DNA from: an uncultured Eubacteriales bacterium
GTDB lineage: Bacteria; Bacillota; Clostridia; Oscillospirales; Ruminococcaceae
Assembly (NCBI GenBank): GCA_900319075.1
Contig: ONMZ01000005.1
Location: forward strand, 1-57,394
DNA length: 57,394 nucleotides
Direction: 5' to 3'
Shown: one piece after another, positions 17,046-26,778 of the stretch
How the letters are laid out: the number at the start of each line of letters is the position of its first letter
Numbering within the stretch: the first letter of the stretch is position 1
Program-made: the position numbers and the translations under genes
Notes under the pieces: generated by a model
Told to the model about the DNA's origin: nothing
Seen by the model: the letters and a program-made list of their open reading frames with translations, nothing else
The model's database searches: none

Positions 17046-17953
17046 ACAGGCTGAGCATTGATTTCTGCGGTGTGACTTTCAAAAACCCGGTCATCCCCGC
17101 AAGCGGAACATTTGGCTACGGCAGAGAATACGAGCAGTTCTACCCCCTTTCACGGCTGGGCGGAATATCCGTCAAGGGGACGACCCTTAACAGACGTGAG
17201 GGCAACCCGGGACCGAGAGTAGCAGAAACTCCCAGCGGTATGCTCAACTCGGTAGGTCTGCAAAACGGCGGAGTTAAAAAGTTCCTTGAATACGAGATGC
17301 CAAACCTTGTGACCAAGGACACTCGCATAATCGCAAATATCGCAGGTGCGACAGTTGAGGAGTGCGCCGAGCTTGCTTCCATGCTTGAGGGCAGCGCTGT
17401 TGACCTGATCGAGCTGAACATTTCCTGCCCCAATGTCAAGGCAGGGGGTGCGGCTTTCGGAACCGACTGCACCATCGCAGGACAGGTCACAAGAGCTGTT
17501 AAGGACGCTACGAGCAAACCGCTTATGGTCAAGCTCTCGCCCAATGTGACGAGCATAACCGACATCGCAAAAAGCGTTGAGGCAAACGGTGCCGACGCAG
17601 TATCTCTGATAAACACACTGCTGGGTATGCGGATCGATATAAAAACAGGCAGACCCATACTCAAAAACAACGTAGGCGGTCTTTCGGGTCCTGCGGTATT
17701 CCCTGTTGCCGTGAGAATGGTATGGCAGGTGGCAAACGCTGTGAATATCCCCGTTATGGGTATGGGCGGCGTTGCCACATGGGAGGACGCTGTGGAGATA
17801 ATGATGGCAGGAGCCAGCGCTGTACAAGTAGGTGCGGCTATCTTCAACGACCCGTATGCACCCATAAAGATCATCGACGGGCTTGAACAGTACTGCATTG
17901 ATAATAACATCGACAACATCTCACAGATCGTCGGCACTGTAAAGCCGTGGTAG
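17042..17953 (+). CDS. pyrD: Dihydroorotate dehydrogenase, class 1B catalytic subunit
   Basis: A 303-aa FMN enzyme oxidising dihydroorotate to orotate, functioning with PyrK. NPVIPASGTFGYG, LIELNISCPNVKAGGAAFG (class 1B uses a catalytic Cys in the active-site loop), KLSPNVT and GMGGVATWEDAVEIMMAGA are present. Start ATG overlaps the pyrK stop. Confidence 0.97.
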   Translation: MNRLSIDFCGVTFKNPVIPASGTFGYGREYEQFYPLSRLGGISVKGTTLNRREGNPGPRVAETPSGMLNSVGLQNGGVKKFLEYEMPNLVTKDTRIIANIAGATVEECAELASMLEGSAVDLIELNISCPNVKAGGAAFGTDCTIAGQVTRAVKDATSKPLMVKLSPNVTSITDIAKSVEANGADAVSLINTLLGMRIDIKTGRPILKNNVGGLSGPAVFPVAVRMVWQVANAVNIPVMGMGGVATWEDAVEIMMAGASAVQVGAAIFNDPYAPIKIIDGLEQYCIDNNIDNISQIVGTVKPW

Positions 17954-17981
17954 TGTCCAAAATATTGTACTGATATTAAAA

Positions 17982-18022
17982 AGCGCATATGTACAGAAAA
18001 TTGTACATATGTGCTTTGCTTT
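17982..18022 (+). terminator. Terminator of pyrK-pyrD
   Basis: A 14-bp stem, AGCGCATATGTACA / TGTACATATGTGCT, followed by TTGCTTTAT. The T-run is interrupted, but the stem is long. Confidence 0.65.
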
Positions 18023-18137
18023 ATATGAAGTGTTCAAACTCATAGATCGGACTTTTCTTGACAGTATAGTTGTATTGTGAAAATCCTTTGGAAAGCGTTT
18101 CTCCGGAATCTCACTCAAAATCAGAGGTTTAGGAAAA

Positions 18138-19958
18138 CTAAGCTGTCTGGTCGAACTGGGAGTTGTAAAGCTCGCTGTAAAATCCGCCCATCGCCATAAG
18201 CTCGTCGTGGCTTCCCTGCTCGACGATATCTCCGTCACGCATTACAAGGATAACATCTGCATCTCTGATAGTAGAAAGCCTGTGTGCGATGATAAAGCTG
18301 GTCCTTCCCTTCATCAGATTGTCCATTGCCTTTTGTATACGTATCTCCGTTCTGGTGTCCACGGACGATGTAGCCTCATCAAGAATAAGTATCTTGTTGT
18401 TGGCAAGTATAGCTCTTGCAATGGTTAGCAGCTGCTTTTGTCCCTGTGAAACATTTGACGCTTCCTCGTTAAGCACCATATTGTATCCGCCGGGGAGCGT
18501 TTCAATGAACCTGTGAACGTGTGCCGCCTTAGCTGCTGCGATGACCTCTTCATCGGTGGCATCCAGCCGCCCATAGCGGATGTTCTCCATTATTGTTCCG
18601 TTAAACAGCCATGTGTCCTGCAATACCATGCCGAACGCCTCACGCAGCTCACTTCGGTCAAAGGAAGTTATGTCGTGCCCGTCGATCTTTATGCTGCCGC
18701 CGTTAAGGTCGTAAAAGCGCATCAGCAGCTTCACCAATGTGGTCTTTCCTGCACCTGTCGGACCTACGATAGCGATCTTCTGTCCGTTTTTCACCTGTGC
18801 AGAGAAATCGTGAATGATTATCTTTTCCGGGTCATAACCGAACTTTACATGGTCAAAGGTCACATTTGCATCAACATCACCGATCGCAACAGGAGCATGG
18901 TTTTCAGCTTTCTGTGGTTCCTCTTCTTCCTCAAGGAACTCAAAGACTCTTTCGGCTGCCGCAGCAGCAGACTGAACCATTGATGATACCTGTGCCATCT
19001 GGGATATAGGCTGGGTGAAGTTTTTGACATACTGTATAAATGCCTGGATATCGCCCACCGACATTGTTCCGTTCATTGCCTTTACTGCGCCCAGTACAGC
19101 AACTGCAACATATCCCAGGTTTCCAACGAACATCATAACAGGCATCATCATTCCGGAAAAGAACTGTGAGCGCCATGCGGACTTATAAAGCACCTCATTG
19201 GCTTTGTCAAATTCTTCAACGCTGGCTTGTTCACGGTTGAACGCCTTGACGACCATATGTCCGCCGTAGATCTCCTCGACCTGACCGTTAACATGACCAA
19301 GGTATTCCTGCTGCTGTTTAAAATATTTCTGAGAGTGCTTCATGACAAATCCCATGATAATACCGGAAACAGGCAGTATAGCTATTGCCACAAGTGTAAG
19401 GACAGGTGAGATGGTAAGCATCATTATCAGCACACCGATTATAGTTGTGACAGATGTAATAAGCTGAGTCACCGACTGGTTAAGGGACATTCCCAGCGTA
19501 TCAACATCGTTAGTTACCCTTGAAAGGACCTCACCGTTGGTTTTTCTGTCAAAGTAATTCATTGGCAGACGGTTTATCTTTGCGGCAATATCCTTTCTCA
19601 GACGGTAAGACACGTTCTGGGAAACGTTTGCCATAATAAGACCCTGTAAAAGCTGCATAGCTGCGGAAACAACATAAAGCCCCAACAGTATCACAAGTAT
19701 GGTGCCTATTTTCTCAAAATCTATGCCGCCTACGCCCTGTATCTTTTTAGTAAGACCTTCAAAGAGGGCATCTGTGGCTTTGGCAAGCACCTTTGGTCCC
19801 ACAATTGCAAACACTGTGCTGCCCACAGCAAAAAAGAACACAAAGAAAATTCCAAGCTTATATCTTGCAATATACTTTATAAGCTTGCCCATCGACTTTT
19901 TAAAGTTCTTAGGCTTTTCAGTAACTACGCCCGGAGGTCCGTGTCTTCGTGCTGCCAT
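18138..19958 (-). CDS. ABC exporter half, canonical ATPase site
   Basis: 606 aa: a six-helix membrane domain (residues about 20-330) fused to an ATPase. Walker A GPTGAGKTT, signature NVSQGQKQ (Q replaces the usual second G of LSGGQ), Walker B ILILDEATS with the catalytic Glu, and the switch His in IIAHRLSTI. ATG 19958 follows the upstream partner's stop by 1 bp, with AAAGGGGG as SD. The partner has a degenerate site, so the two form a heterodimeric multidrug/peptide-type exporter; substrate unknown. Confidence 0.93.
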   Translation of the reverse strand: MAARRHGPPGVVTEKPKNFKKSMGKLIKYIARYKLGIFFVFFFAVGSTVFAIVGPKVLAKATDALFEGLTKKIQGVGGIDFEKIGTILVILLGLYVVSAAMQLLQGLIMANVSQNVSYRLRKDIAAKINRLPMNYFDRKTNGEVLSRVTNDVDTLGMSLNQSVTQLITSVTTIIGVLIMMLTISPVLTLVAIAILPVSGIIMGFVMKHSQKYFKQQQEYLGHVNGQVEEIYGGHMVVKAFNREQASVEEFDKANEVLYKSAWRSQFFSGMMMPVMMFVGNLGYVAVAVLGAVKAMNGTMSVGDIQAFIQYVKNFTQPISQMAQVSSMVQSAAAAAERVFEFLEEEEEPQKAENHAPVAIGDVDANVTFDHVKFGYDPEKIIIHDFSAQVKNGQKIAIVGPTGAGKTTLVKLLMRFYDLNGGSIKIDGHDITSFDRSELREAFGMVLQDTWLFNGTIMENIRYGRLDATDEEVIAAAKAAHVHRFIETLPGGYNMVLNEEASNVSQGQKQLLTIARAILANNKILILDEATSSVDTRTEIRIQKAMDNLMKGRTSFIIAHRLSTIRDADVILVMRDGDIVEQGSHDELMAMGGFYSELYNSQFDQTA

Positions 19959-19959
19959 A

Positions 19960-22239
19960 TCATTCGTCCCCCTTTCTGCCTGCAAGAGCAAGCTGCTTTT
20001 TGTATTCTTCCTCTGAAAGCTGCGACTTTACGATCTGGTCGTAAACTTCACAGTTTCCGATAAGCTCAAGGTGTGTTCCCTTTCCTGCGATCCTGCCGTC
20101 GTCAAGGACGATTATCTCATCGGCATTCATTATAGTAACTATACGCTGGGCAACAATTATTATCGTTGCATCCGTTACGTTTTCTCCCAGCGCTTTACGC
20201 AGAGCAACATCGGTTTTGAAATCAAGTGCAGAGAATGAATCATCAAAAATAAGCACCTTTGGCTTCTTTGCAATAGCCCTTGCAATAGACAGTCTTTGTT
20301 TCTGTCCGCCTGATACGTTTGTACCTCCCTGGGAAATCTCCGACTTAAATCCATCAGGTTTTGCGGTAATGAACTCGGTCGCCTGAGCTATCTGTGCAGC
20401 TTTTTCAAGCTGTTCATGGGGAGCATCGGGACAGCCAAAGGCAAGATTTGAATCTATATCGCCGCTGAAAAGTACACCCTTTTGCGGAACAAATCCTATG
20501 GCCTCACGCAGGTTTTTCTGGGTGTAATCACGTACATCTACTCCATCAATGGTTATCTTACCGGCGGTAACATCATAAAACCTCGGTATAAGATGTACAA
20601 GGGTGGATTTACCGCTTCCCGTACTTCCGATAATGGCGGTAGTCTTACCCTTTTGCGCTGTGAAATCAATATCTTCAAGCACATCTGCGTCTGCATTGTT
20701 ATATCTGAAATTAACGTGCTCGAATCTGACAACGCCCTGTGTTATCTTTTTATCCGGATCCGCATCTTCTTTATCCTTTATAGTACCCTCGCTTGAAAGT
20801 ACCTCGTCCACACGTTCTGCTGCAACGGCAGCTCTTGGCAGGAACACGGATATCATGGTCAGCATAAGGAACGACATAATTATCATCATTGCGTATGTAA
20901 TAAATGCAGTCATGCTTCCGACCTGGAGCTTTCCAAGGTCGATCTGCTTGGAGGCTATCCATACGATGAGTATAGATACTCCGTTCATGACCAATGTCAT
21001 TGCCGGGAACATAAAGCTCATGGTCCTGTGTGTAAACAGCATTGTCTTTGTCAGATCGCTGTTTGAAACGTCAAAGCGCTTCTCCTCATGCTTTTCTCTG
21101 GAAAAAGCTCTTATAACAGGCAGACCTGTAAGTATCTCTCTTGTAACAAGATTAAGGTTATCCACCTTTTTCTGCATGATCTTGAACTTAGGCATAGCTA
21201 TGAACATAAGCAGACCGATGATAAGCGATACAGCCACCACAGCAACTCCGATTATCCATGTCATGCCTGAGTTCGTGTTGAGCACCCTTATCATTCCGCC
21301 AATACCCAGTATAGGTGCATACATACACATTCTCAGCATTATTGTCAGCACCATCTGTATCTGCTGGATATCGTTAGTTGAACGTGTAATCAGGCTTGAG
21401 GTAGAAAAGCTGTCCATTTCCTGATTGGAAAAGCTTATGACCTTTTTGAAAACGCCCTTACGCAGGTCAAGTCCTATGCCTGCACCGATCTTTGCCGCAA
21501 GAAATCCCACAAGTATAGTACAAAGCATTATTATTCCTGCCATGCCCAGCATTTTCAGTCCTGCTTTCCAAAGATAGCTTTTTTCAAAACTGTTCAGATC
21601 AACTCCAAGCCTTTCATATTCGCCTTGTACAAATGCTTTTGCTGACTGCTCAACGGTCATCTGAGACATTTCATCCATTTTTTTTGAAAAGTCCTCTCTG
21701 ATCTTCAGACCCGTTCCGCCCATTTTCACAAGCTCAAGCATGGTCATATCTTTTGCGTTTTCAGCCGCCCGGGGAGGCATCTTCTCAGCTCCGCCTGCAT
21801 TTTCTCCCCCGCCCTGCTGTGGGTTCTCAAGCATTGTGTGGCTTGCAAAAAGGTAAACTGCCACAGGCGTCTGAAGCGCCTTGTCAAGCTCTTCAAGCTT
21901 TTTGCTGTCGTCTGTGGTAAGCTTGTATACCTTTTCTTTCGACACATTGTCCTTCAGGGGAAGAATGTCCGTATCTTTTATAGAGTCAATAAGCCGGTAA
22001 CACTCCCGGGTGAGCTTTTGCTCATCGCTGTTCATAAATAACTCTATATCCTCCAGGCTCTGCTGCGATATGACCTTAGGAGTGATCCTGTCCACGCCCT
22101 TTTGCATTATTCCCGTATCAACTATGTCAGCAGTATAATCGGGAAGAGCAAGGTCACAAAGTGCCTGCACCACCAACAGCACCAGTACCGCAAGGCACTG
22201 AAGCTTATATCGGTTCAGATATTTCAATAGTTTGCCCAT
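19960..22239 (-). CDS. ABC exporter half, degenerate ATPase site
   Basis: 759 aa. The first membrane helix (CLAVLVLLVVQALCDLAL) is followed by an unusually long, polar, Gly/Ala-containing loop of about 190 residues before the second helix near residue 235. The ATPase has Walker A GSTGSGKST, signature NVSGGQKQR, but FDDSFSALD (Asp in place of the catalytic Glu) and VAQRIVTI (Gln in place of the switch His). This is the pattern of the non-catalytic half of a heterodimer. A promoter lies at 22353-22382. Confidence 0.93.
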   Translation of the reverse strand: MGKLLKYLNRYKLQCLAVLVLLVVQALCDLALPDYTADIVDTGIMQKGVDRITPKVISQQSLEDIELFMNSDEQKLTRECYRLIDSIKDTDILPLKDNVSKEKVYKLTTDDSKKLEELDKALQTPVAVYLFASHTMLENPQQGGGENAGGAEKMPPRAAENAKDMTMLELVKMGGTGLKIREDFSKKMDEMSQMTVEQSAKAFVQGEYERLGVDLNSFEKSYLWKAGLKMLGMAGIIMLCTILVGFLAAKIGAGIGLDLRKGVFKKVISFSNQEMDSFSTSSLITRSTNDIQQIQMVLTIMLRMCMYAPILGIGGMIRVLNTNSGMTWIIGVAVVAVSLIIGLLMFIAMPKFKIMQKKVDNLNLVTREILTGLPVIRAFSREKHEEKRFDVSNSDLTKTMLFTHRTMSFMFPAMTLVMNGVSILIVWIASKQIDLGKLQVGSMTAFITYAMMIIMSFLMLTMISVFLPRAAVAAERVDEVLSSEGTIKDKEDADPDKKITQGVVRFEHVNFRYNNADADVLEDIDFTAQKGKTTAIIGSTGSGKSTLVHLIPRFYDVTAGKITIDGVDVRDYTQKNLREAIGFVPQKGVLFSGDIDSNLAFGCPDAPHEQLEKAAQIAQATEFITAKPDGFKSEISQGGTNVSGGQKQRLSIARAIAKKPKVLIFDDSFSALDFKTDVALRKALGENVTDATIIIVAQRIVTIMNADEIIVLDDGRIAGKGTHLELIGNCEVYDQIVKSQLSEEEYKKQLALAGRKGDE

Positions 22240-22352
22240 TTTTACTCTCCTTACTGAATGTCGCTGTTATCGCAAGGGCTGGGATATCCAAAAATCGTTC
22301 ATCACAGCAAAGTGCCCTTAACAGCTTATAAAACCATATTTACACACACTTT

Positions 22353-22382
22353 AATGCTACACTATTTTATAAATTAAGTCAA
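22353..22382 (-). promoter_or_regulatory. Promoter of the ABC exporter operon
   Basis: Minus-strand TTGACT (22377-22382), 18 bp, TAGCAT (22353-22358). The -10 is weak. Confidence 0.5.
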
Positions 22383-22528
22383 CAATTTCACTGACGAATT
22401 TCCACAACAGGGAAAGCATACTTTTTGTGTATAATTCACATATAAGCCGCAGCCATGCGATTTATGTGATTTTCACCCCCTTTCAGGTCTCCGCCCCGGG
22501 CAGTCAAATGACGTTATGAAAAATATGT

Positions 22529-22761
22529 CGAGGGGAATTGCGGACCGCCGCTGCGAAAGGATGGGTATATCGCCCACAGAAACCCAGCCCCCGAGCCAAA
22601 CTAAATAAAAGCTAATATCGATCCCTTGGGCGAGGGGAATTGAGGACCGCCGCTGCGGAAGGACGAGTATATCGCCCGCAGAAATCCAGCCCCCGAGCCA
22701 AACTAAATAAAAGCCAATATCGATCCCTTGGGCGAGGGGAATTGCGGACCGCCGCTGCGGT
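22529..22761. repeat. 102-bp tandem repeat, 2.3 copies
   Basis: Units start at 22529, 22631 and 22733 (the third partial). Each begins CGAGGGGAATTG followed by GGACCGCCGCTGCG, which holds a GCGG/CCGC inverted repeat, and ends ATCGATCCCTTGGG. The period is a multiple of three and differences are few. Confidence 0.9.
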
Positions 22762-22763
22762 AC

Positions 22764-22792
22764 TTGATTATTTTTAAGAAATGCTGTATAAT
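22764..22792 (+). promoter_or_regulatory. SigA promoter of the 22827 gene
   Basis: TTGATT (22764-22769), 17 bp, TATAAT (22787-22792), directly after the last repeat unit. Confidence 0.75.
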
Positions 22793-22826
22793 AGTATAAG
22801 TATACCATCTTGAACGGAGGGATCGT

Positions 22827-23558
22827 ATGGATCTGAATTTTCAACCGGATGTTGACTACAAGCTGCCGAAAATAAAAGTCCCCGGCGGATACCTGATGTA
22901 TGCCATATTGCTTCCTGCAATAGGACTTTTTCTGGAAAGATATGCTTATTCCGCAAAGATAGCTATGATACACTGGGCTTTGGTGCTGATACTGATGCCT
23001 GTCAGCTGTGCCCTTGATAAACGTATGCTGGAAAAATATGAAGTTGACACCATAACGCTTGGTAAGACCTACCTTTTCCCGCCCCTTTATATTTTCAAAA
23101 GACAAGCCCTGGTCCACAAAGAAACGGCGCTGTGCATTGCCTGCATTGTTCTTTGTGTGGGAGCGATCTTTACCAACGGATTTGTTAAGGGTATGAGGGT
23201 AAACAATGATATAATGCCGGAAGTTGTCCAAAACAGCAGCTTCAGCCAGCTGAATAACTTTTCCGGAACAACGCTGACGACCATTGGCGAATGTCTTAAA
23301 GCCTATTCCAGCGAAGAGCTGAAATGGACCTCTGAAAAAGCGGATTACGGCTTTAAAGTTACCGCTCAGGGAAAACATGACGACAAAAGCTTCTCCATGA
23401 TCTTTGCAGTGGAGTTTGACGGATTTACCTATCACGATTTCTATATTACGGACATACTGGAAAACGATAAGGAGCTTGACAAGGACAGCAAAACAGAAAT
23501 ACTTGACCAGTGCTTCATAAAGTATGAAAAAGACAAAAAGGGCAGCAAAGGGAATTGA
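22827..23558 (+). CDS. Membrane protein, unknown function
   Basis: 243 aa. Three hydrophobic segments lie in the first half (YLMYAILLPAIGLFL, IHWALVLILMPVSCAL and TALCIACIVLCVGAIF). A soluble C-terminal half of mixed charge (from about residue 130) follows and is predicted extracytoplasmic if the count of three helices is right. GGAGG precedes ATG 22827. No family recognised. It is monocistronic. Confidence 0.8.
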   Translation: MDLNFQPDVDYKLPKIKVPGGYLMYAILLPAIGLFLERYAYSAKIAMIHWALVLILMPVSCALDKRMLEKYEVDTITLGKTYLFPPLYIFKRQALVHKETALCIACIVLCVGAIFTNGFVKGMRVNNDIMPEVVQNSSFSQLNNFSGTTLTTIGECLKAYSSEELKWTSEKADYGFKVTAQGKHDDKSFSMIFAVEFDGFTYHDFYITDILENDKELDKDSKTEILDQCFIKYEKDKKGSKGN

Positions 23559-23720
23559 TATACCGCAGATCATCCGTTTTGAGTATGGCAAACCTGCCGG
23601 TTTGGGCGCATGCTCACTCTAAACATGGCTTTACAAAAGGATCATCCTGAAATAATGCGCTGCAGCGGCTTTATGTGACAGTGTATACTTTCAGATGATA
23701 GAAATGTAATGCTTTATAAA

Positions 23721-23749
23721 TTGACTTATAAGATTTTATGTGATATAAT
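23721..23749 (+). promoter_or_regulatory. SigA promoter of the phosphatase gene
   Basis: TTGACT (23721-23726), 17 bp, TATAAT (23744-23749). Confidence 0.8.
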
Positions 23750-23796
23750 TTATTATACGCCTGTATAGTAGGTATTTTTGTTGAGGGGAACAATCT

Positions 23797-25623
23797 ATGA
23801 TCGGTAAAGCCAAAAAAAAGATACACCATAAGCTTCTGATCCAGATCGGTATCTTATTGACGCTGATCTGCTCGCTCTCGGTGTTTGTAAATATATATGC
23901 TATCTACGGCGGAAGTGTAAAAATGTATCTTCAAGCAAAAAACGACATGATCTCCGCCGATCTTGAGCGTATCAAAAAACCGTTCGATTATGACGATAAA
24001 AGGGTGATCTCCTGGCTCTTTAAGGAGTGGGAGAGGCTCGGAGACAAAATTTCCGATCCTGTTGACGTAGATGAAAAAGCCGATGAAGAAATAAATAAAA
24101 AGCTGTTCGCAAGCAGCGATGAGTCTATATTTTCATCATTTAAAAAGGTCAGATACCCAAGGCTGGAAAGGCTTACCGATAAGGAAAAAGAACGAGTAGC
24201 CAAAATGATCTATTATTCAACGATGCTTGACTTTGCCTACTCAAATAAAGAGTACAACTATGACTCTCTTTATTGTATAGATATCGGTAAGGCTTCACAA
24301 GGGTTCACCTTCTTCTCTTTCAAATTTGATGATCTGGAAGGCGACGACTATATCTTTTATGATGAAAGTAAGCTCGAAGAATACAAGGAAGAATATAAGC
24401 TCGGAAAAATGTCTGACTACACCATCTCCGACCACCCTGCCATAGAAACCATACTGGCTCAGGAAGAGCCTGAAATCGTCTATGAGACGGTTGAGGGCAG
24501 CGGAGAAAAAGATAAACATTACATCGGATATATCACCGTGGCTAAAACCGATGATATGTGCGTAACGGTTTGTATATCATATAACTGGAGTGAGTTTGCC
24601 TCAAGCTTATCAGGCAATCTCAGGATCATGGCTGTTTTATCACTTGGCGGATCGTTCGTGTCCAGCGCACTTGTCCTGTTCTCGATCTACACATTTGCCA
24701 TCAAGCCCCTTAGAAAAGTTAAACACGGCGTCCAGACATATATGAAAAACAAAGATAAAGATGAAGTTGTCCGGAGCATGAGCGAAATAAGAACTCAAAA
24801 TGAATTTGGCATACTTGCCAACGACATTTCACAGCTTGCAGTTGAGATCGACAGGTACACCAACGAAAACGTGCAGCTTGCAACGGAAAAAGAAAGAGTT
24901 TCCGCCGAGCTTGACCTTGCTGCAAGGATCCAGTCCGGGTCACTTCCAAAGGAATTCCCCGAAATGGAGAATTACGATCTTTATGCATATATTAAGCCTG
25001 CTAAGGAAGTTGGCGGAGATTTCTACGACTTTTTCTTTATTGACGAGGATCATCTGGGAATGGTCATCGCCGATGTTTCCGGAAAGGGTATCCCCGCAGC
25101 ATTGTTTATGATGATGACAAAGATCCTTTTGAAAAACTACATCATGGCAAATCTTCCCCCTGCACAAGCTCTCTACTGCGCTAACAACAAGATCTGTGAA
25201 AATAACCCCAACAATATGTTCGTTACAGCATGGCTGGGCATCATTGACCTGAAAACAGGCCATGTAGTTGCATCAAACGCAGGTCATGAATATCCCATAC
25301 TGCGTACAGGCGACGGCAAATATGACATTATGAAGGATAAACACGGATTTGTTCTTGGCGGCATAGAGGATAAGAAATACGACGAATATGAGTTTGATCT
25401 GGAAAAGAACGGTGCTATTTTCCTGTACACCGATGGTGTGGCTGAGGCAACTAATACCAAGGACGAACTCTTTGGTACATCAAGGATAGTTGATGCGCTC
25501 AACAACGCACCTGATGCATCTCCTAAGGAGATCCTCGATATGGTCAATAAAGAGGTGGATAAGTTTGTTGGAGATGCAGCACAGTTTGACGATCTTACTA
25601 TGCTTTGCATAAAAAACAAATGA
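23797..25623 (+). CDS. Membrane PP2C-type (SpoIIE/RsbU) serine phosphatase
   Basis: 608 aa. TM helix 1 is at residues 14-36 and an extracytoplasmic sensor domain of about 240 residues follows. TM helix 2 is near 275-300, then a HAMP-like linker (IKPLRKVKHGVQTYM) and a coiled stretch. The phosphatase domain includes ELDLAARIQSGSLP, KEVGGDFYDFF and MVIADVSGKGIPAALFM, with the metal-binding Asp residues of the RsbU family. Such proteins dephosphorylate anti-anti-sigma factors; no partner gene is adjacent. GAGGGG precedes ATG 23797. Confidence 0.93.
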   Translation: MIGKAKKKIHHKLLIQIGILLTLICSLSVFVNIYAIYGGSVKMYLQAKNDMISADLERIKKPFDYDDKRVISWLFKEWERLGDKISDPVDVDEKADEEINKKLFASSDESIFSSFKKVRYPRLERLTDKEKERVAKMIYYSTMLDFAYSNKEYNYDSLYCIDIGKASQGFTFFSFKFDDLEGDDYIFYDESKLEEYKEEYKLGKMSDYTISDHPAIETILAQEEPEIVYETVEGSGEKDKHYIGYITVAKTDDMCVTVCISYNWSEFASSLSGNLRIMAVLSLGGSFVSSALVLFSIYTFAIKPLRKVKHGVQTYMKNKDKDEVVRSMSEIRTQNEFGILANDISQLAVEIDRYTNENVQLATEKERVSAELDLAARIQSGSLPKEFPEMENYDLYAYIKPAKEVGGDFYDFFFIDEDHLGMVIADVSGKGIPAALFMMMTKILLKNYIMANLPPAQALYCANNKICENNPNNMFVTAWLGIIDLKTGHVVASNAGHEYPILRTGDGKYDIMKDKHGFVLGGIEDKKYDEYEFDLEKNGAIFLYTDGVAEATNTKDELFGTSRIVDALNNAPDASPKEILDMVNKEVDKFVGDAAQFDDLTMLCIKNK

Positions 25624-25635
25624 TGATCTAAACGA

Positions 25636-25676
25636 CAAAAAGCAGACAGCTAAGTAAAATGCTGTCTGCTTTTTTT
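25636..25676. terminator. Bidirectional terminator between convergent genes
   Basis: A-rich left arm, AAAAAGCAGACAGC / GCTGTCTGCTTTTT with T-runs on both strands. It serves the phosphatase gene and the minus-strand rhodanese-TtcA gene. Confidence 0.9.
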
Positions 25677-26761
25677 CAGTCATTATATCCATCAAGGAAA
25701 TGTGTTATCTCACCGTTTTTCTTATAGGAGATTATGGTGCTCAGATTAACGTTTTCAACGCTGCGAAAAATATTAGCCTCTATCTGCGGGTTGCGCTGTT
25801 TAAGCTGTGCAATAAGATGTTTGATCTCAAGTCGTTTTGAGTCCGACTCGCCTGTTTGTCCCACCGATGTATTTTCCTCTGTAAAACGGCAGGCACACTG
25901 TAAAAAGTGAAGGTCATTGTAATCACGCCAGCGTTTTATCTCCGCCTCCCTTATGAGATACATAGGTCTTATAAGCTGCATACCCTCAAAATTCGCACTA
26001 TGAAGTTTTGGCATCATAGTCTGTACCTGTCCGCCGTAGATCATTCCCATAAGGATCGTTTCAATCACGTCATCATAGTGATGACCAAGTGCGATCTTGT
26101 TACAGCCTATTTCTTTGGCTTTGTTGTAAAGATGTCCCCTTCGCATCCTTGCACAAAGGTAGCATGGATTATTCTTTACATTGAACACCGAGTTGAAGAT
26201 ATTTGTTTCAAATATTTCTATTGGTATACCAAGTATGCCGGCGTTTTTCTCAATAAGGCTGCGGTTCACAGGACTGTATCCCGGATCCATAACAAGAAAC
26301 CTAAGCTCAAAATCAAACTTATTATGAGCTTTCAGCTCCTGAAAAAGTTTTGCAAGAAGCATCGAATCCTTACCGCCGGAAATACAAACGGCTATCCTGT
26401 CTTCCGGCTTGACAAGTTCATATTTTATTATTGCCCTTGCAAACCTGCTCCATATGGGCCGTGCAAACTTTTTGCGTATGCTCTGCTCTATCTCCCGACT
26501 ACGGTCGCTTCCGTCGATGCTTTCGTACAGCCATTTTGAATAGCCCCCATCAAGGGCATGAGCATCCACTCCCCTTTCACGAAGCTGTTTTGCAGCCTGT
26601 TCGCTTGATCTTCCGTTGCGGCAGACTACCTCAACCTTACAGCCCTTTTCAAACTCATGCTCCAGCAGCTGCCTGACAGTCATATTCACAGACCCGGGCA
26701 GATGTCCGTTGTCAAAATCCGAGCTATCACGTATATCCGCAGTAAAGACCTTTTGTACCAT
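25676..26761 (-). CDS. Rhodanese-TtcA family fusion, tRNA-thiolation-like
   Basis: 361 aa. Residues 1-85 are a rhodanese domain with active Cys in VVCRNGRSS. The rest is a PP-loop ATPase of the TtcA/TtuA class: SGGKDSMLL, the CxxC of NPCYLCARMRR, LGHHYDDVIETILMGM, and a late Cys pair in QCACRF. TtcA-type enzymes 2-thiolate tRNA using an Fe-S cluster; a rhodanese can supply sulfur, so the fusion is logical. ATG 26761 follows AAAGGAAAAG; the upstream ATG at 26785 lacks an SD. Confidence 0.85.
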   Translation of the reverse strand: MVQKVFTADIRDSSDFDNGHLPGSVNMTVRQLLEHEFEKGCKVEVVCRNGRSSEQAAKQLRERGVDAHALDGGYSKWLYESIDGSDRSREIEQSIRKKFARPIWSRFARAIIKYELVKPEDRIAVCISGGKDSMLLAKLFQELKAHNKFDFELRFLVMDPGYSPVNRSLIEKNAGILGIPIEIFETNIFNSVFNVKNNPCYLCARMRRGHLYNKAKEIGCNKIALGHHYDDVIETILMGMIYGGQVQTMMPKLHSANFEGMQLIRPMYLIREAEIKRWRDYNDLHFLQCACRFTEENTSVGQTGESDSKRLEIKHLIAQLKQRNPQIEANIFRSVENVNLSTIISYKKNGEITHFLDGYND

Positions 26762-26778
26762 ATCTCTTTTCCTTTCCC

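Larger units (their letters stand above)
22240..22826. other. Intergenic region with promoters and tandem repeat
   Basis: 587 bp. It holds a minus-strand promoter for the ABC operon (22353-22382), AT-rich sequence, the 102-bp tandem repeat (22529-22761) and a plus-strand promoter (22764-22792). A long minus-strand frame crosses the repeat but also runs through the well-supported 22827 gene, so it is not called. Confidence 0.6.

Noticed and set aside
22473-23591. A 372-codon minus-strand reading frame
   Set aside because: It covers the well-supported membrane protein gene at 22827 on the other strand and includes the 102-bp repeat; it lacks an SD and a recognisable fold.
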